DNA of 64,000 nt from JACRCT01 sp049841135 (GTDB taxonomy: Bacteria; Myxococcota; Myxococcia; Myxococcales; UBA5297), in assembly GCA_049841135.1 (NCBI GenBank), contig JASGHK010000008.1, positions 1,302,001 through 1,366,000 on the forward strand, in the 5' to 3' direction. Both the position numbers and the translations under genes were made by a program. Each line of letters starts with the position of its first letter. The stretch's first letter is position 1. Under the pieces are notes generated by a model, which was given only the letters and a program-made list of their open reading frames with translations, made no database searches and was not told the origin of the DNA. Below, in pieces: positions 1 to 8,847 of this stretch.

Positions 1-1914
1 GAGAAGGTCGCCGAGGCCAAGCGCCAGGCCGACTCGGGCAAGGGCGACGAGGCCCTCAAGCTCCTCGCCCAGGTGCCCCACGACAACCAGGCCGTGGCCG
101 AGGTGCTCTTCCAGGTCGGCGAGCAGAAGCTCAACGAGAAGGACTACCTCGCCGCCAAGAAGAGCTACAGCGACCTGCTCGCGGGCTACCCGCTCTTCGA
201 CAAGGCCGACACGGCCCGCCACCACCTGGCGCTGGCCCAGCTCGAGCTCAAGGACTACCGCGACGCGCTGCAGACCTTGACCAGCCTCTACCCCCGTCTC
301 CCCGAGGACCAGAAGCCCGCCGCCGCCGTGCAGCTCTCGCGCGCCGCCGAGGGCGCCAAGAGCTGGGCCGAGGCGGTGCGCTGGCGCAGCGAGGCGATGA
401 CGCTCGCCCGCGACGAGGCGGGCCTCAAGGCCGAGCAGGCGCGCATCTTCGACCTCTTGGAGACGCGCATGCCGTTCCTGGAGGTCGCCCGGCTCGCGCA
501 GGAGCTGCCCTCCGAGTCGCCGCTGTGGCCGATGGTGCAGTTCAAGCTCGCCAAGATCTACGCGCACCTGCGCGACCGCGCCCGCATGAAGGAGACCCTG
601 GAGGTCTACCTCTCCAAGGCCCCGCAGAGCGCCTACGCTGCCGAGGCCAAGGCCATGCTCGCGAGGCTCGAGCGCCACGCGCAGGCCAAGCCGGACACCA
701 TCGGCGTCGCCGTGCCGACGACGGGCAAGTTCAAGGCCTACGGCGAATCGGTGCTCGCCGGCCTCCAGCTGGCGCTGGCCAACTCCAAGGTGAAGCTGGT
801 GGTCAAGGACACCGGCGGCGAGGTCGCCCAGGCCCGGGCCGCCATCTCCTCGCTGGCGCAGGACGACCAGGTCATCGCCATCGTGGGACCCGTGCTCACC
901 GGAGAGACCACCGACGCCGCGGCCGAGGCCGAGCTGCAGGAGACGCCCATCGTCACCCTCACCCGCGCCGAGGGGATCACCGACCAGGGCGCCTGGGTGT
1001 TCCGCAACATGCTCACCAACAGCGCCCAGGCCAAGGCGCTGGCCGACTGGGCCATCCGCGTGAAGGGCCTGAAGACCTTCGCGGTGCTCTACCCGAAGAT
1101 CCCCTACGGCACCGAGCTGACCAACCAGTTCTGGGACGAGGTGGAGGCCAAGGGCGGCGAGTTCCACGGCGCCGAGAGCTACGACTCCGACCAGACGACC
1201 TTCGGCGGCCCGGTCAAGCGCCTGGTCGGCCGCGGCGAGTTCCTCTCGCAGCGCGACGAGTTCAACGCCCGGCGCCGCGAGATCATGGAGACCATCAAGG
1301 ACCCCTACCGCCAGCGCAAGATGCTGGAGGGCCTGAACAAGAACGCCGAGCCGATCATCGACTTCGAGGCGCTCTTCATCCCCGACTACTACAAGAACAT
1401 CGGCCTGGTGGCCCCGGCGCTCGCCGTCGAGGACGTCATCACCAACGCCTGCGACAAGCGCGACATCGAGAAGATCGCCAAGACGCAGGGCAAGGAGCCG
1501 CGCGACATCAAGACCGTGCAGCTGTTGGGCGGCAACCTCTGGAACTTCCCGGAGCTGGTCGAGCGCGGCGGCAAGTTCGTGCAGTGCGCGGTCTTCGTCG
1601 ACGGCTTCTACGCCGCCTCCGACAAGAAGGACACCCGCGAGTTCGTGGTCGAGTTCAAGAAGGCCACCGGCAAGGAGCCCAGCCTGCTCGAGGCGGTGGG
1701 CTACGACACCGCCCGGATCCTGCGGACCATCATCGAGGGTGAGGCCCCCGTCAGCCGCGCCGCCATGCGCGAGGCGCTGCTCAAGGTGAAGGACTTCCCG
1801 GGCGCCACCGGCCGCACCACCGTCGGCGCCGACCGCGAGTTCAACAAGCCCCTGTTCATGCTCACCATCGACCGCGATCAGATTCGCGAGATGGACTACG
1901 ACCCGAAGAGCTGA
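1..1914 (+). CDS. TPR plus type I periplasmic ligand-binding protein (LpoA-like), 5' end outside window
   Basis: The reading frame is open from base 1, so the gene starts upstream; 637 codons are visible. About the first 215 residues are helical TPR-like repeats. From about residue 233 (IGVAVPTTGKFKAYGES) the protein is a type I periplasmic binding fold of the Leu/Ile/Val-receptor family, running to the C-terminus and containing typical sequences such as VGPVLTGETTDAAA and LEAVGYDTARIL. TPR followed by this fold is the layout of penicillin-binding-protein activators such as LpoA and of some ABC-transporter receptors. A periplasmic or lipoprotein role is inferred, because the N-terminus that would show a signal is missing. 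No transporter genes lie next to it, which favours the LpoA-like reading only weakly. Confidence 0.85.
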   Translation, partial: EKVAEAKRQADSGKGDEALKLLAQVPHDNQAVAEVLFQVGEQKLNEKDYLAAKKSYSDLLAGYPLFDKADTARHHLALAQLELKDYRDALQTLTSLYPRLPEDQKPAAAVQLSRAAEGAKSWAEAVRWRSEAMTLARDEAGLKAEQARIFDLLETRMPFLEVARLAQELPSESPLWPMVQFKLAKIYAHLRDRARMKETLEVYLSKAPQSAYAAEAKAMLARLERHAQAKPDTIGVAVPTTGKFKAYGESVLAGLQLALANSKVKLVVKDTGGEVAQARAAISSLAQDDQVIAIVGPVLTGETTDAAAEAELQETPIVTLTRAEGITDQGAWVFRNMLTNSAQAKALADWAIRVKGLKTFAVLYPKIPYGTELTNQFWDEVEAKGGEFHGAESYDSDQTTFGGPVKRLVGRGEFLSQRDEFNARRREIMETIKDPYRQRKMLEGLNKNAEPIIDFEALFIPDYYKNIGLVAPALAVEDVITNACDKRDIEKIAKTQGKEPRDIKTVQLLGGNLWNFPELVERGGKFVQCAVFVDGFYAASDKKDTREFVVEFKKATGKEPSLLEAVGYDTARILRTIIEGEAPVSRAAMREALLKVKDFPGATGRTTVGADREFNKPLFMLTIDRDQIREMDYDPKS

Positions 1915-1988
1915 TCTTCCTTTCAGCGCTCCGCCCCTCCGCCAGCCCCGTACCGCCAACAAGCGCTCGCCCTCGGCGAGGCTGACAG

Positions 1989-2022
1989 AGGCTGCGCGCT
2001 CCCCAGCTCGCGGGCGCAGCCT
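1989..2022 (+). terminator. Perfect inverted repeat, possible terminator
   Basis: Nine-base arms AGGCTGCGC (1989-1997) and GCGCAGCCT (2014-2022) pair perfectly around a 16-base loop, 75 bases after the stop of the preceding gene. No T tract follows, so it may be a weak or Rho-assisted terminator or only an mRNA-end structure. Confidence 0.4.
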
Positions 2023-2101
2023 GATTCCGCGCGGTTGCGGCCCTTGAATGGCCCGGGCACCCCGCTTGCACCTCCGGGAGTGGTTTGGACGGAGGGCGGC
2101 C

Positions 2102-2893
2102 ATGCGTGATGCCTCGAGGGTCCTCGCGTCGGTCTTGGCGCTCGCTGCGCTCTCAGCGGGGTGCTTCAGCCCGGTCGGCGAGCTGGACTACTGGACCTTC
2201 CAGCGCGCGAGGCACGACGGCGGCCTGCCCGACTTCCACCCGGGCGACGGCGGCGGCATCGTCGTCGACCCGCGTGGATGCCCGGCCGTCGGCTGCGCCG
2301 CCTTCGGGGTGGTGGACAGCATCGCAGGGCTCCGCGCGCAGCTGGCCACGGTGCCCTGGACCGTCGTCGCCAAGCCCACCTCGGTCTGCCTGCCCGCCTC
2401 GAGCGACTTCGTGGTGGAGCGCACCGTCAACCTCGCGGCCGCCGACATCGTCCGGCCCTCGCAGTGCGCCGCGCCCGGAGCCTGCGCCGGGGTCACGTTC
2501 CTGCTCTCGGAGAAGGCGCAGGGGGTCGGCTGCCTGGACGGCTTCTGCACGACGCTCATGCTCAACAACGCGCGCTTCCGCGTCCGGCTCATCGTCCACG
2601 ACCTGTACCCCGCCAACCCGCGCTACGTCCCCATCGCCCAGGTCCTTCCGTCCTGCACGGTGGCCTGCGAGGCGGACGAGCTGCGCTGCTCGGCGCACGA
2701 GACCTGCTGGGGCGATCCGCACGACTACTGCCGCTTCTGCCTCGCCGCGCCCCAGGAGGAATGCGCCTGCCTCGACAAGCTGGAGGCAGACCCTTGCCTC
2801 GTCTACATCACCAACGACATGACCTGCAGCGGCACCTGCAAGAAGGACCGCTGCGTGCTCAACGCCGGGCAGCCCGACTGCCCGGCCCTGTGA
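2102..2893 (+). CDS. Cysteine-rich lipoprotein of unknown function
   Basis: This encodes 263 residues. The ATG at 2102 is chosen over the in-frame ATG at 2048 because GGAGGG lies just upstream and because it gives a clean lipoprotein signal: hydrophobic segment VLASVLALAALSAGC with lipobox LSAGC. The mature part is rich in cysteine, with clusters such as CTVACEADELRC, CRFCLAAPQEECAC and CSGTCKKDRC, which suggests disulfide-bonded segments outside the cytoplasm. The family is not recognised. It ends 27 bases from the convergent deoxysugar operon. Confidence 0.8.
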   Translation: MRDASRVLASVLALAALSAGCFSPVGELDYWTFQRARHDGGLPDFHPGDGGGIVVDPRGCPAVGCAAFGVVDSIAGLRAQLATVPWTVVAKPTSVCLPASSDFVVERTVNLAAADIVRPSQCAAPGACAGVTFLLSEKAQGVGCLDGFCTTLMLNNARFRVRLIVHDLYPANPRYVPIAQVLPSCTVACEADELRCSAHETCWGDPHDYCRFCLAAPQEECACLDKLEADPCLVYITNDMTCSGTCKKDRCVLNAGQPDCPAL

Positions 2894-2920
2894 GCCCCGA
2901 TCGTAAGAGCCCGGCCGGCG

Positions 2921-3869
2921 TCAGGACGCCCGCCTCCAGTGCGTCAGGGCGTCTTCGAGCGCCTCCTCGACCGGGCGCATCTTGACGCCGGCGGCGAGGA
3001 GCTTGGCGGTGTCCAGGACGGTGTTCGACCGCGGGGTCTTGGCAGCGGTCTGGTAGAACTCCGCGTCCGAGGACCAGAAGGCGAACTCGCGGTCGGGCTT
3101 GAGGATGCGCTGGATCATCCCCACGACCTGGCGGGAGCTGACGAAGCCCGGGTTGGTCACGTTGTAGATGCCGAAGGCGGCGCGCTTCTCCCACAGGCCC
3201 AGGCAGGCGTCGGCGAAGTCGCCCAGGTGCGAGAGCGAGTTGTAGTTGTCGTAGACCTTCGGGTAGGCCTGCAGCTTGGTCAGGTAGTTGCGGGGGCTGT
3301 CGATCTCGTCGAAGGGGATTCGCAGGCGGAAGAGGTAGCCCTTGCCCACCCCGGCCACCGACTCCTCGCCCAGCGCCTTGGTGCCGCTGTAGAAGCTGCA
3401 GGGGCCGTCGCGGAAGCTGAAGTTGGGCGCGTCGTCCTCCTTGAAGCCGCGGACGATGGAGCGGTCCTTCTCGAATCCGCTCGCGCACCTGCGGCGCCAT
3501 CAGGTCCTTCTCGGTCCTGGCCTCGCCGTGCTCGACGATCTTCGCGCCGGTGTAGATGCAGCCCGACGAGACGTGGCCGTAGGGGACGTCGGCGACGGCG
3601 CACGCGTGGGCGAGCGACACGGGCAGGAGCACGTTCCCCTTGAGCGTGTCGGCGCGGGCGGTCTCGCAGGAGTCGACGTTGGGCCGGCCGGTGTAGCCGG
3701 CGGCGCAGAGGACGAACTCCGGCCTGTGCTTCTTCAGGAAGGCGAGCAGCGACTCGAAGTTCGTGGCGTCGAGCGCGCTCTCCGCGGGCGCCATGAACTC
3801 CAGGCGGCGGCGCTCGAGCGCGTCCCTGAAGGCGGTGCCGACGTAACCCATGCCGAGGAGGACGATCAT
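2921..3869 (-). CDS. NAD(P)-dependent sugar-nucleotide epimerase/reductase, RmlD or plant UER-like (one frame break)
   Basis: The N-terminus has a short Rossmann motif (LLGMGYVGTAF) and the conserved SSGCIY. After a frame break at 3473-3477 the frame continues with FKEDDAPNF, SFYSGTKALGEE, RLRIPF, SPRNYLTK and NVTNPGFVS. Removing one base from GATTC restores RERIEKDRS and gives 315 residues. These motifs resemble the bifunctional 3,5-epimerase/4-reductase (UER/NRS type) of nucleotide-rhamnose synthesis more than classical RmlD. It is the third gene after rmlB and rmlA (21 bases after rmlA), and no rmlC is present, so one protein may perform both last steps. A plain dTDP-4-dehydrorhamnose reductase remains the alternative. 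Confidence 0.8.
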
Positions 3870-3890
3870 GGCGGGGACTCTCAGGCTTTC

Positions 3891-4763
3891 TTAGGCGGGC
3901 GTCTCTTCCAGCACCCACCGGAGGTGACGCGCATAGTTCTCGTTCGACCGGGCGGCGATGGCTTCCAGCTGGGCGCGGCCGATGAAGCCCATGCGGAAGG
4001 CGATCTCCTCGAGGCAGGCGAGCTTGAGCCGCTGGCGGTCCTCGAGGGTCTGCACGAAGTTGCTGGCCTGCAGGAGCGACTCCGGCGTGCCGGTGTCGAG
4101 CCAAGCGGTGCCGCGGCCGAGCTTCTCGACGTTGAGCGCGCCGCGCTCCATGTACACGCGGTTGACGTCGGTGATCTCCAGCTCGTTGCGCCAGCTGGGC
4201 TTGATCTCCCGGGCGATGTCCAGGACCTGGTTGTCGTAGAAGTAAAGGCCGGTGACCGCCCAGGTCGACTTGGGCGCCTTGGGCTTCTCCTCGATGGAGA
4301 TGGCCTTGCCGGAGCCGTCGAACTCGACCACGCCGTAGCGCTGCGGGTCGCGCACCTGGTAGGCGAAGACGGTGGCGCCGCTCTGCCTCTTCGCGGCGCT
4401 CTGCCAGGTCTCGGGCAGGCCGTGGCCGAAGAAGATGTTGTCGCCCAGCACCAGCGCCACGGGGTCCTTGCCCACGAACTCCCGGCCGATGAGAAACGCC
4501 TGCGCCAGGCCCTCGGGCTTGGGCTGGGCGGCGTAGCTGAAGCGCATCCCCAGCTCGCTGCCGTCGCCGAAGAGCCGCTCGAAGGAGGGCAGGTCGTGCG
4601 GCGTGGAGATGACCAGCACCTCGCGGATGCCGGCCAGCATCAGCACCGACATCGGGTAGTAGACGAGCGGCTTGTCGTAGATGGGGACGAGCTGCTTGCT
4701 GATGGCCTTGGTGATCGGGTGGAGCCGCGTGCCCGAACCGCCTGCCAGTACGATGCCCTTCAT
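3891..4763 (-). CDS. rmlA: Glucose-1-phosphate thymidylyltransferase
   Basis: This enzyme joins dTTP and glucose-1-phosphate to make dTDP-glucose, the first step of dTDP-deoxysugar synthesis in the cytoplasm. The 290-residue length is usual for the family. The N-terminal nucleotide-binding loop GGSGTRLHPIT (from residue 8) is followed by PIYDKPLVYYP, VLGDNIFFG, the sugar-site segment VVEFDGSGKAISIEEKPK, and GLYFYDNQVLDIA. The start is the ATG of MKGIVLAGG with GGAGG upstream. It lies between rmlB and the epimerase/reductase gene in one leftward operon, so the product is probably used for dTDP-rhamnose or a related sugar of surface glycans. Confidence 0.95.
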   Translation of the reverse strand: MKGIVLAGGSGTRLHPITKAISKQLVPIYDKPLVYYPMSVLMLAGIREVLVISTPHDLPSFERLFGDGSELGMRFSYAAQPKPEGLAQAFLIGREFVGKDPVALVLGDNIFFGHGLPETWQSAAKRQSGATVFAYQVRDPQRYGVVEFDGSGKAISIEEKPKAPKSTWAVTGLYFYDNQVLDIAREIKPSWRNELEITDVNRVYMERGALNVEKLGRGTAWLDTGTPESLLQASNFVQTLEDRQRLKLACLEEIAFRMGFIGRAQLEAIAARSNENYARHLRWVLEETPA

Positions 4764-4783
4764 CGGAGCCTCCTGAAGCCGGC

Positions 4784-4967
4784 CGCTACTTTCGACGGGC
4801 TCGGAGGCCCGCCGCTACTCCCGACGGACGTGGAAGCCCGCCGCTACTTCCGACGCCGCTACTTCCGACGGGCGTGGAAGCCCGCCGCTACTTCCGACGC
4901 CGCTACTTCCGACGGGCGTGGAAGCCCGCCGCTACTTCCGACGGGCGTGGAAGCCCGCCGCTACCCC
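4784..4967. repeat. Tandem hairpin repeat between rmlB and rmlA
   Basis: A core of GCCGCTACTTCCGACG recurs about eight times, usually within a 28-base unit GGCGTGGAAGCCCGCC plus CGCTACTTCCGA, and sometimes as a 15-base short unit. The first copies are diverged. Each long unit holds an inverted repeat (GGGC, TTCCAC loop, GCCC), so the transcript would form a row of small hairpins between two genes of one operon. The last copy runs into the stop region of rmlB. There are no unique spacers, so it is not a CRISPR array. Confidence 0.85.
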
Positions 4968-6043
4968 GCCAGCCCGCGACGCTGCCGGTCCTCGCCCTTG
5001 GCGGTGACGGCCTCGCACCAGGCGCGGTGGTCGAGGTACCAAGCGACGGTCTGCGCCAGGCCCGATTCGAAGTCGTAGCGCGGGGTCCAGCCCAGCTCGC
5101 GGCGCGCCTTCTCGGCGTTGATGGCGTAGCGGCGGTCGTGGCCGGGGCGATCCTTCACGAAGGTCTTCAGGTCCTGGTAGGCCGCGAGCCCCAACTTGCC
5201 GAGGGCGGGGTTGCCCTTGGCCGGCTTGCGCTCCTCGAGAATGGCGCACAGCGTGTCGACGATGGTGAGGTTGGTGCGCTCGTTGCGCCCGCCCAGGTGA
5301 TAGCGCTCGCCGGGCGCGCCCTTCTGCAGCGCCAGCAGGATGCCCGAGCAGTGGTCCTCGACGTGGATCCAGTCGCGCACGTTCCCGCCGTCGCCGTAGA
5401 TGGGCAGCTTCCGGCCGTCGAGGGCGTTGAGGAGCATCAGCGGGATGAGCTTCTCCGGGTGCTGGTACGGCCCATAGTTGTTGGAGCAGTTGGTCAGCAG
5501 AGTGTTCAACCCGTAGGTCTCGCGGTAGGCGCGCACCAGGTGGTCGGCCGCGGCCTTGCTCGCCGAATACGGAGAGTTGGGCGCGTAGGGCGTCGTCTCC
5601 TCGAAGGCGGTGCCCGGCGCGGCGCTGCCGTAGACCTCGTCGGTGGAGATCTGCAGGAAGCGGAAGCGGTCCTTGAGCGCGGCGCCGGGGCCGGCGACGT
5701 AGCGGCGCGCGGCCTCCAGGAGCTCGTAGACCCCGTTGACGTTGGTGCGCACGAAGGCGCCCGGGTCGTCGATGGAGCGGTCGACGTGCGACTCGGCGGC
5801 GAAGTTGACCACCCAGGTTGGCGGGAAGCGCTTGAAGACGTCCTCGACGGCGGCGCGATCGCAGATATCGGCCTGGACGAACGCGTAGCGCGGGTTCGCG
5901 GTCAGGTCGCCGAGGTTCTCGAGGTGGCCGGCGTAGGTCAGCTTGTCGAGGACCACCACGCGCGCTTCGGTGCGCGGCAGCAGATGGTGCACGAAGTTGC
6001 TGCCGATGAACCCCGCGCCCCCGGTGACGATGATGTTTTCCAT
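4961..6043 (-). CDS. rmlB: dTDP-glucose 4,6-dehydratase
   Basis: This enzyme converts dTDP-glucose to dTDP-4-keto-6-deoxyglucose using bound NAD. The 360 residues begin at MENIIVTGGAGFIGSNF; the start at 6043 follows AAGG and gives the N-terminal glycine-rich motif at residue 8, whereas the longer in-frame extension looks non-coding. Further marks are LDKLTYAGHLENL, the catalytic ISTDEVYG segment, the YSASKAAADH motif (YxxxK), and TNCSNNYGPYQHPEKLIP. It is the promoter-proximal gene of the rmlB-rmlA-reductase operon, with a 176-base divergent gap to the next gene. Confidence 0.95.
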   Translation of the reverse strand: MENIIVTGGAGFIGSNFVHHLLPRTEARVVVLDKLTYAGHLENLGDLTANPRYAFVQADICDRAAVEDVFKRFPPTWVVNFAAESHVDRSIDDPGAFVRTNVNGVYELLEAARRYVAGPGAALKDRFRFLQISTDEVYGSAAPGTAFEETTPYAPNSPYSASKAAADHLVRAYRETYGLNTLLTNCSNNYGPYQHPEKLIPLMLLNALDGRKLPIYGDGGNVRDWIHVEDHCSGILLALQKGAPGERYHLGGRNERTNLTIVDTLCAILEERKPAKGNPALGKLGLAAYQDLKTFVKDRPGHDRRYAINAEKARRELGWTPRYDFESGLAQTVAWYLDHRAWCEAVTAKGEDRQRRGLAG

Positions 6044-6219
6044 GCGGTCGCCTTGCCTTGCGGAACCTGATCCGAGCCGGGGTTTGTACAGCATCCGACG
6101 CCCCAGGACGAGCACCGCGAAGCCGGCTGCCCCGCTCGGTCTGCGAGCGCCTCCTTGCCCTTCCGGGGGAGGGTCGGAGTGGAGCGCGTCGCCAGATTGA
6201 GCCTCGCGGGAGGCAGAGC

Positions 6220-6933
6220 ATGGCGCGGTTCGGGCTGATTGCAGGTGCGGCCTTCGCAGGGCTCGTCGGCTTCTTCGCCTTCCGCGGGGTGATCCGCGCG
6301 GCCGGCGAGTCGGGATGGAAGCCCATCTTCGACGGCCGCACGCTCGCAGGCTGGGACGGAGACCCGACGTACTGGCGCGTCGAGAACGGCTGTCTCGTCG
6401 GCGAGGTGACCCCCTCGACGCGGCTGCACCGCAACACCTTCATCATCTGGCGCGGAGGCCTTACCCGGGACTTCGAGCTCGTCGCGCAGTACCGGATCTC
6501 GGAGCGGGGCAACAGCGGCATCAACTACCGCAGCGAGGAGGTCCCCGGCCTGCGCTGGGCGCTGCGCGGCTACCAGGCGGACATCGACGGACAGAACCGC
6601 TACACGGGCCAGAACTACGAGGAGCGGGGCCGCAAGTTCATCGCGCACCGCGGGCAGGTCACCGACCTCCCCGACGGCCGCAGCCCGGTGGAGATCGCCC
6701 AGACCGGCGATACCAAGGCGCTCCTGGACTCCATCCGCACGGGCGACTGGAACGAGTACCACCTCATCGTCCGCGGCAACGTGATGATGCACGTCCTCAA
6801 CGGCCGGCTGATGAGCATGGTCATCGACGACGACTCGAAGCACCGCCGCTCCGAGGGCCTGCTGGGGATGCAAGTCCACGTCGGCCCGCCGATGAAGGTG
6901 GAGTTCCGCAACCTCCGGATCCGGCCGCTCTGA
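6220..6933 (+). CDS. DUF1080 (3-keto-disaccharide hydrolase-like) domain protein, membrane-anchored
   Basis: The protein has 237 residues. A hydrophobic segment at residues 5-20 (LIAGAAFAGLVGFFAF) probably anchors or exports it. The rest is a single DUF1080 domain, a concanavalin-like beta sandwich: IFDGRTLAGWDGDPTYWRV, YRISERGNSGINYRS, and the C-terminal GLLGMQVHVGPPMKVEFRNLRI. Some members cleave 3-keto-glycosides, but activity here is inference. The ATG at 6220 is preceded by GGGAGG. It converges with a paralogue at 6938-7642 with only four bases between the stops. Confidence 0.85.
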   Translation: MARFGLIAGAAFAGLVGFFAFRGVIRAAGESGWKPIFDGRTLAGWDGDPTYWRVENGCLVGEVTPSTRLHRNTFIIWRGGLTRDFELVAQYRISERGNSGINYRSEEVPGLRWALRGYQADIDGQNRYTGQNYEERGRKFIAHRGQVTDLPDGRSPVEIAQTGDTKALLDSIRTGDWNEYHLIVRGNVMMHVLNGRLMSMVIDDDSKHRRSEGLLGMQVHVGPPMKVEFRNLRIRPL

Positions 6934-6937
6934 CGCC

Positions 6938-7642
6938 TCACTGCGGCTCGGCGATGCGGACGTTCCGGAAGTGCACCTCGAACCCGCCAGGCGCGTGGTA
7001 CTGCAGCGCGACGACTCCGCTGCGCGCACGCTGGGGATCGCCCTCGCCGAACTCGGTGCAGAGCGTGCCGTTGACGCTGAGCTTGATGCTGCAGCCGCTC
7101 GCGATTATCTCGTAGTGGTTCCAGTCGTTCGAGCGGGCCGCCGACTGGCAGGCGGCGTTCGGGTACTGGAGCGCACCGCGACCGAGCGCCTCCTCGTAGA
7201 GCAGGCCCCAGCCGTCCTTGGACACGTCCGCCTGGTATCCAGCGACGCTCCAGGCGAGCGGGTCCACGACCGTCGAGCGGAACTGGAGGCCGCTGTTGCC
7301 CTGGTCGTTCACCAGCAGCACGTCCGCCGTCAGCACGAAGTCGGAGAAGGTCCTCGAGGAGATGAGGAAGGTGTTCCGGGCGACGCGCGCCGCTCCGGAG
7401 CTCGCGACAATCTCGCCGCGCTCGACGCGCCAGACCCGGGGGTCGCCGCTCCAGCCCGTCAGCGTCTGGCCGTCGAAGAGGGCGACGGCTGAGCCGAAGG
7501 TCTGCGGCGGCGCCTGGCAGGTGGGGTCGGAGTCCGCATGGTCGCACCCCGCCTGCAGATGGGCGCAGGCGACGAGCAGGCTCGCCGCGAGGACTCCAGG
7601 GCCGACGACGGCCCGCTTCGCCTTCGACCGATGGGACCTCAT
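6938..7642 (-). CDS. DUF1080 domain lipoprotein, paralogue of the neighbouring gene
   Basis: The 234-residue protein has a charged N-terminus, a hydrophobic stretch and a lipobox-like LLVAC near residue 25 (a second candidate cysteine follows at LQAGC). The DUF1080 domain shows ALFDGQTLTGWSGDPRVWRV, DQGNSGLQFRS, WSVAGYQADVS, and the ending GGFEVHFRNVRIAEP. It parallels the convergent neighbour block for block (GNSG, AGYQAD, FRN), so the two are diverged duplicates. It is probably anchored in the envelope; the substrate is unknown. Confidence 0.85.
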   Translation of the reverse strand: MRSHRSKAKRAVVGPGVLAASLLVACAHLQAGCDHADSDPTCQAPPQTFGSAVALFDGQTLTGWSGDPRVWRVERGEIVASSGAARVARNTFLISSRTFSDFVLTADVLLVNDQGNSGLQFRSTVVDPLAWSVAGYQADVSKDGWGLLYEEALGRGALQYPNAACQSAARSNDWNHYEIIASGCSIKLSVNGTLCTEFGEGDPQRARSGVVALQYHAPGGFEVHFRNVRIAEPQ

Positions 7643-7686
7643 GCTCGCGCGCTCCCTCGGACTTCAAGGTAGCGACGCGACCGGCC

Positions 7687-8760
7687 TCAGCGCTCGGGCT
7701 CCGGCTGCACGACCGAGACCGTCGGCGGCGGCTCGGCGGCCGGCGGCGCCTTGCCACCCAGGAGGGCCACCACGCCGAAGCACAGACCGGCGGCGAGGAA
7801 GTTGGCCACCCGGACGACCAGCGCGATGGCGAGCGCCCGCTCGGGGTGCGCCGCCAGGCCCAGCGAGTCGGCGAAGACGCGGTACATCCCCTCGGCGACG
7901 CCCACCTGGTTGGGGACCATGTCGCCCAGCGCCGCGGCGCCGATGTGGATGCCCTCGGCGATGAAGGTCCCGGCGAAGGTGAGGCTGGTGTTGGCCACCG
8001 TGGCCAGCACCAGGCCGTACTCGAGCGCCTGCAGCGACCGGCCGGCGACGCACAGCAGGGCGGGGAGGACGGGCACCGCCGGCTGGCTGCGCAGCTCCGC
8101 GTCCAGCTCCGGGCCCCACTGCACCATGCTCGCGAACTTCTGGCCCAGCCAGCCGCCGACCTTCACCTTGCGCAGGAACAATTGCAGCGCGACGCCCAGC
8201 CCGCCGTTGGCGAAGAAGTTGACGATGACCAGCACCGCCAGGCTGCCCTTCCACCCGCCCAGTGAGGCGGCCGCGATGAAGGAGGGGACGCACAGCACCG
8301 CGTTGGCGATGAGCACCATCACCTGCATCTGCGCCGCGCCCGCCGCCGTCTTGGCCCCGCCCACGTAGGGCGCGAGCATGGTCGCGCGCACCGCCTCGGC
8401 CCCTACCCGGCCGACCGGCAGGACGACCATGGTCGAGTAGTGCGTGGTCAGCGCGTGGATCCACACGCGCATCGGGATGTTCTTGCGGGCGGGCCCGTAG
8501 AAGAGCAGCAGCGCGACGCCCTCGAGCGAGAACCAGGCGAGGTCGAGCACCACCACCGCGGGGACGATGGGCCACGACCACGCCAGCACGCTCCACAGCT
8601 CGGCGGGCCCGACGTGGTAGACGAGCGCGGCGACGGTGGCGATGCCGCCGACGAGCAGGAGCTTTCGCCCGTGCTTTCGGGCGAACCCCACCACGCGCGA
8701 GATGATATGGTCCTGGCGAATTTTGGACTCCGTTGGCTTCGGGACGGGCCCTTCCGGCAC
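7687..8760 (-). CDS. Flippase-like integral membrane protein (UPF0104 / lysylphosphatidylglycerol synthetase TM region)
   Basis: About 357 residues with many hydrophobic segments (for example LLLVGGIATVAALVY, PAVVVLDLAWFSLEGVALLL, AVLVIVNFFANGGLGVAL). The PVGRVGAEAVRATML stretch and the ending LGDMVPNQVGVAEGMYRVFADSLGL match the UPF0104/AglD-type membrane domain family often linked to lipid or glycan transfer. A GTG at 8760 is the likely start; no good ATG exists near the N-terminus and longer extensions read as shadow sequence. It is divergent from the GMC oxidoreductase with 87 bases between them, enough for two promoters. Confidence 0.8.
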   Translation of the reverse strand: MPEGPVPKPTESKIRQDHIISRVVGFARKHGRKLLLVGGIATVAALVYHVGPAELWSVLAWSWPIVPAVVVLDLAWFSLEGVALLLFYGPARKNIPMRVWIHALTTHYSTMVVLPVGRVGAEAVRATMLAPYVGGAKTAAGAAQMQVMVLIANAVLCVPSFIAAASLGGWKGSLAVLVIVNFFANGGLGVALQLFLRKVKVGGWLGQKFASMVQWGPELDAELRSQPAVPVLPALLCVAGRSLQALEYGLVLATVANTSLTFAGTFIAEGIHIGAAALGDMVPNQVGVAEGMYRVFADSLGLAAHPERALAIALVVRVANFLAAGLCFGVVALLGGKAPPAAEPPPTVSVVQPEPER

Positions 8761-8847
8761 GCGCGAAGGGCCGCACCCTAGCCGATCGCACGGGACGCGC
8801 AAGGGCGCCCAAACCCGTGCCTCCCGTCGATTCTGGAGCACCCGAGC

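Noticed and set aside
4784..4967. CRISPR array
   Set aside because: The units have no unique spacers and no cas gene is near.
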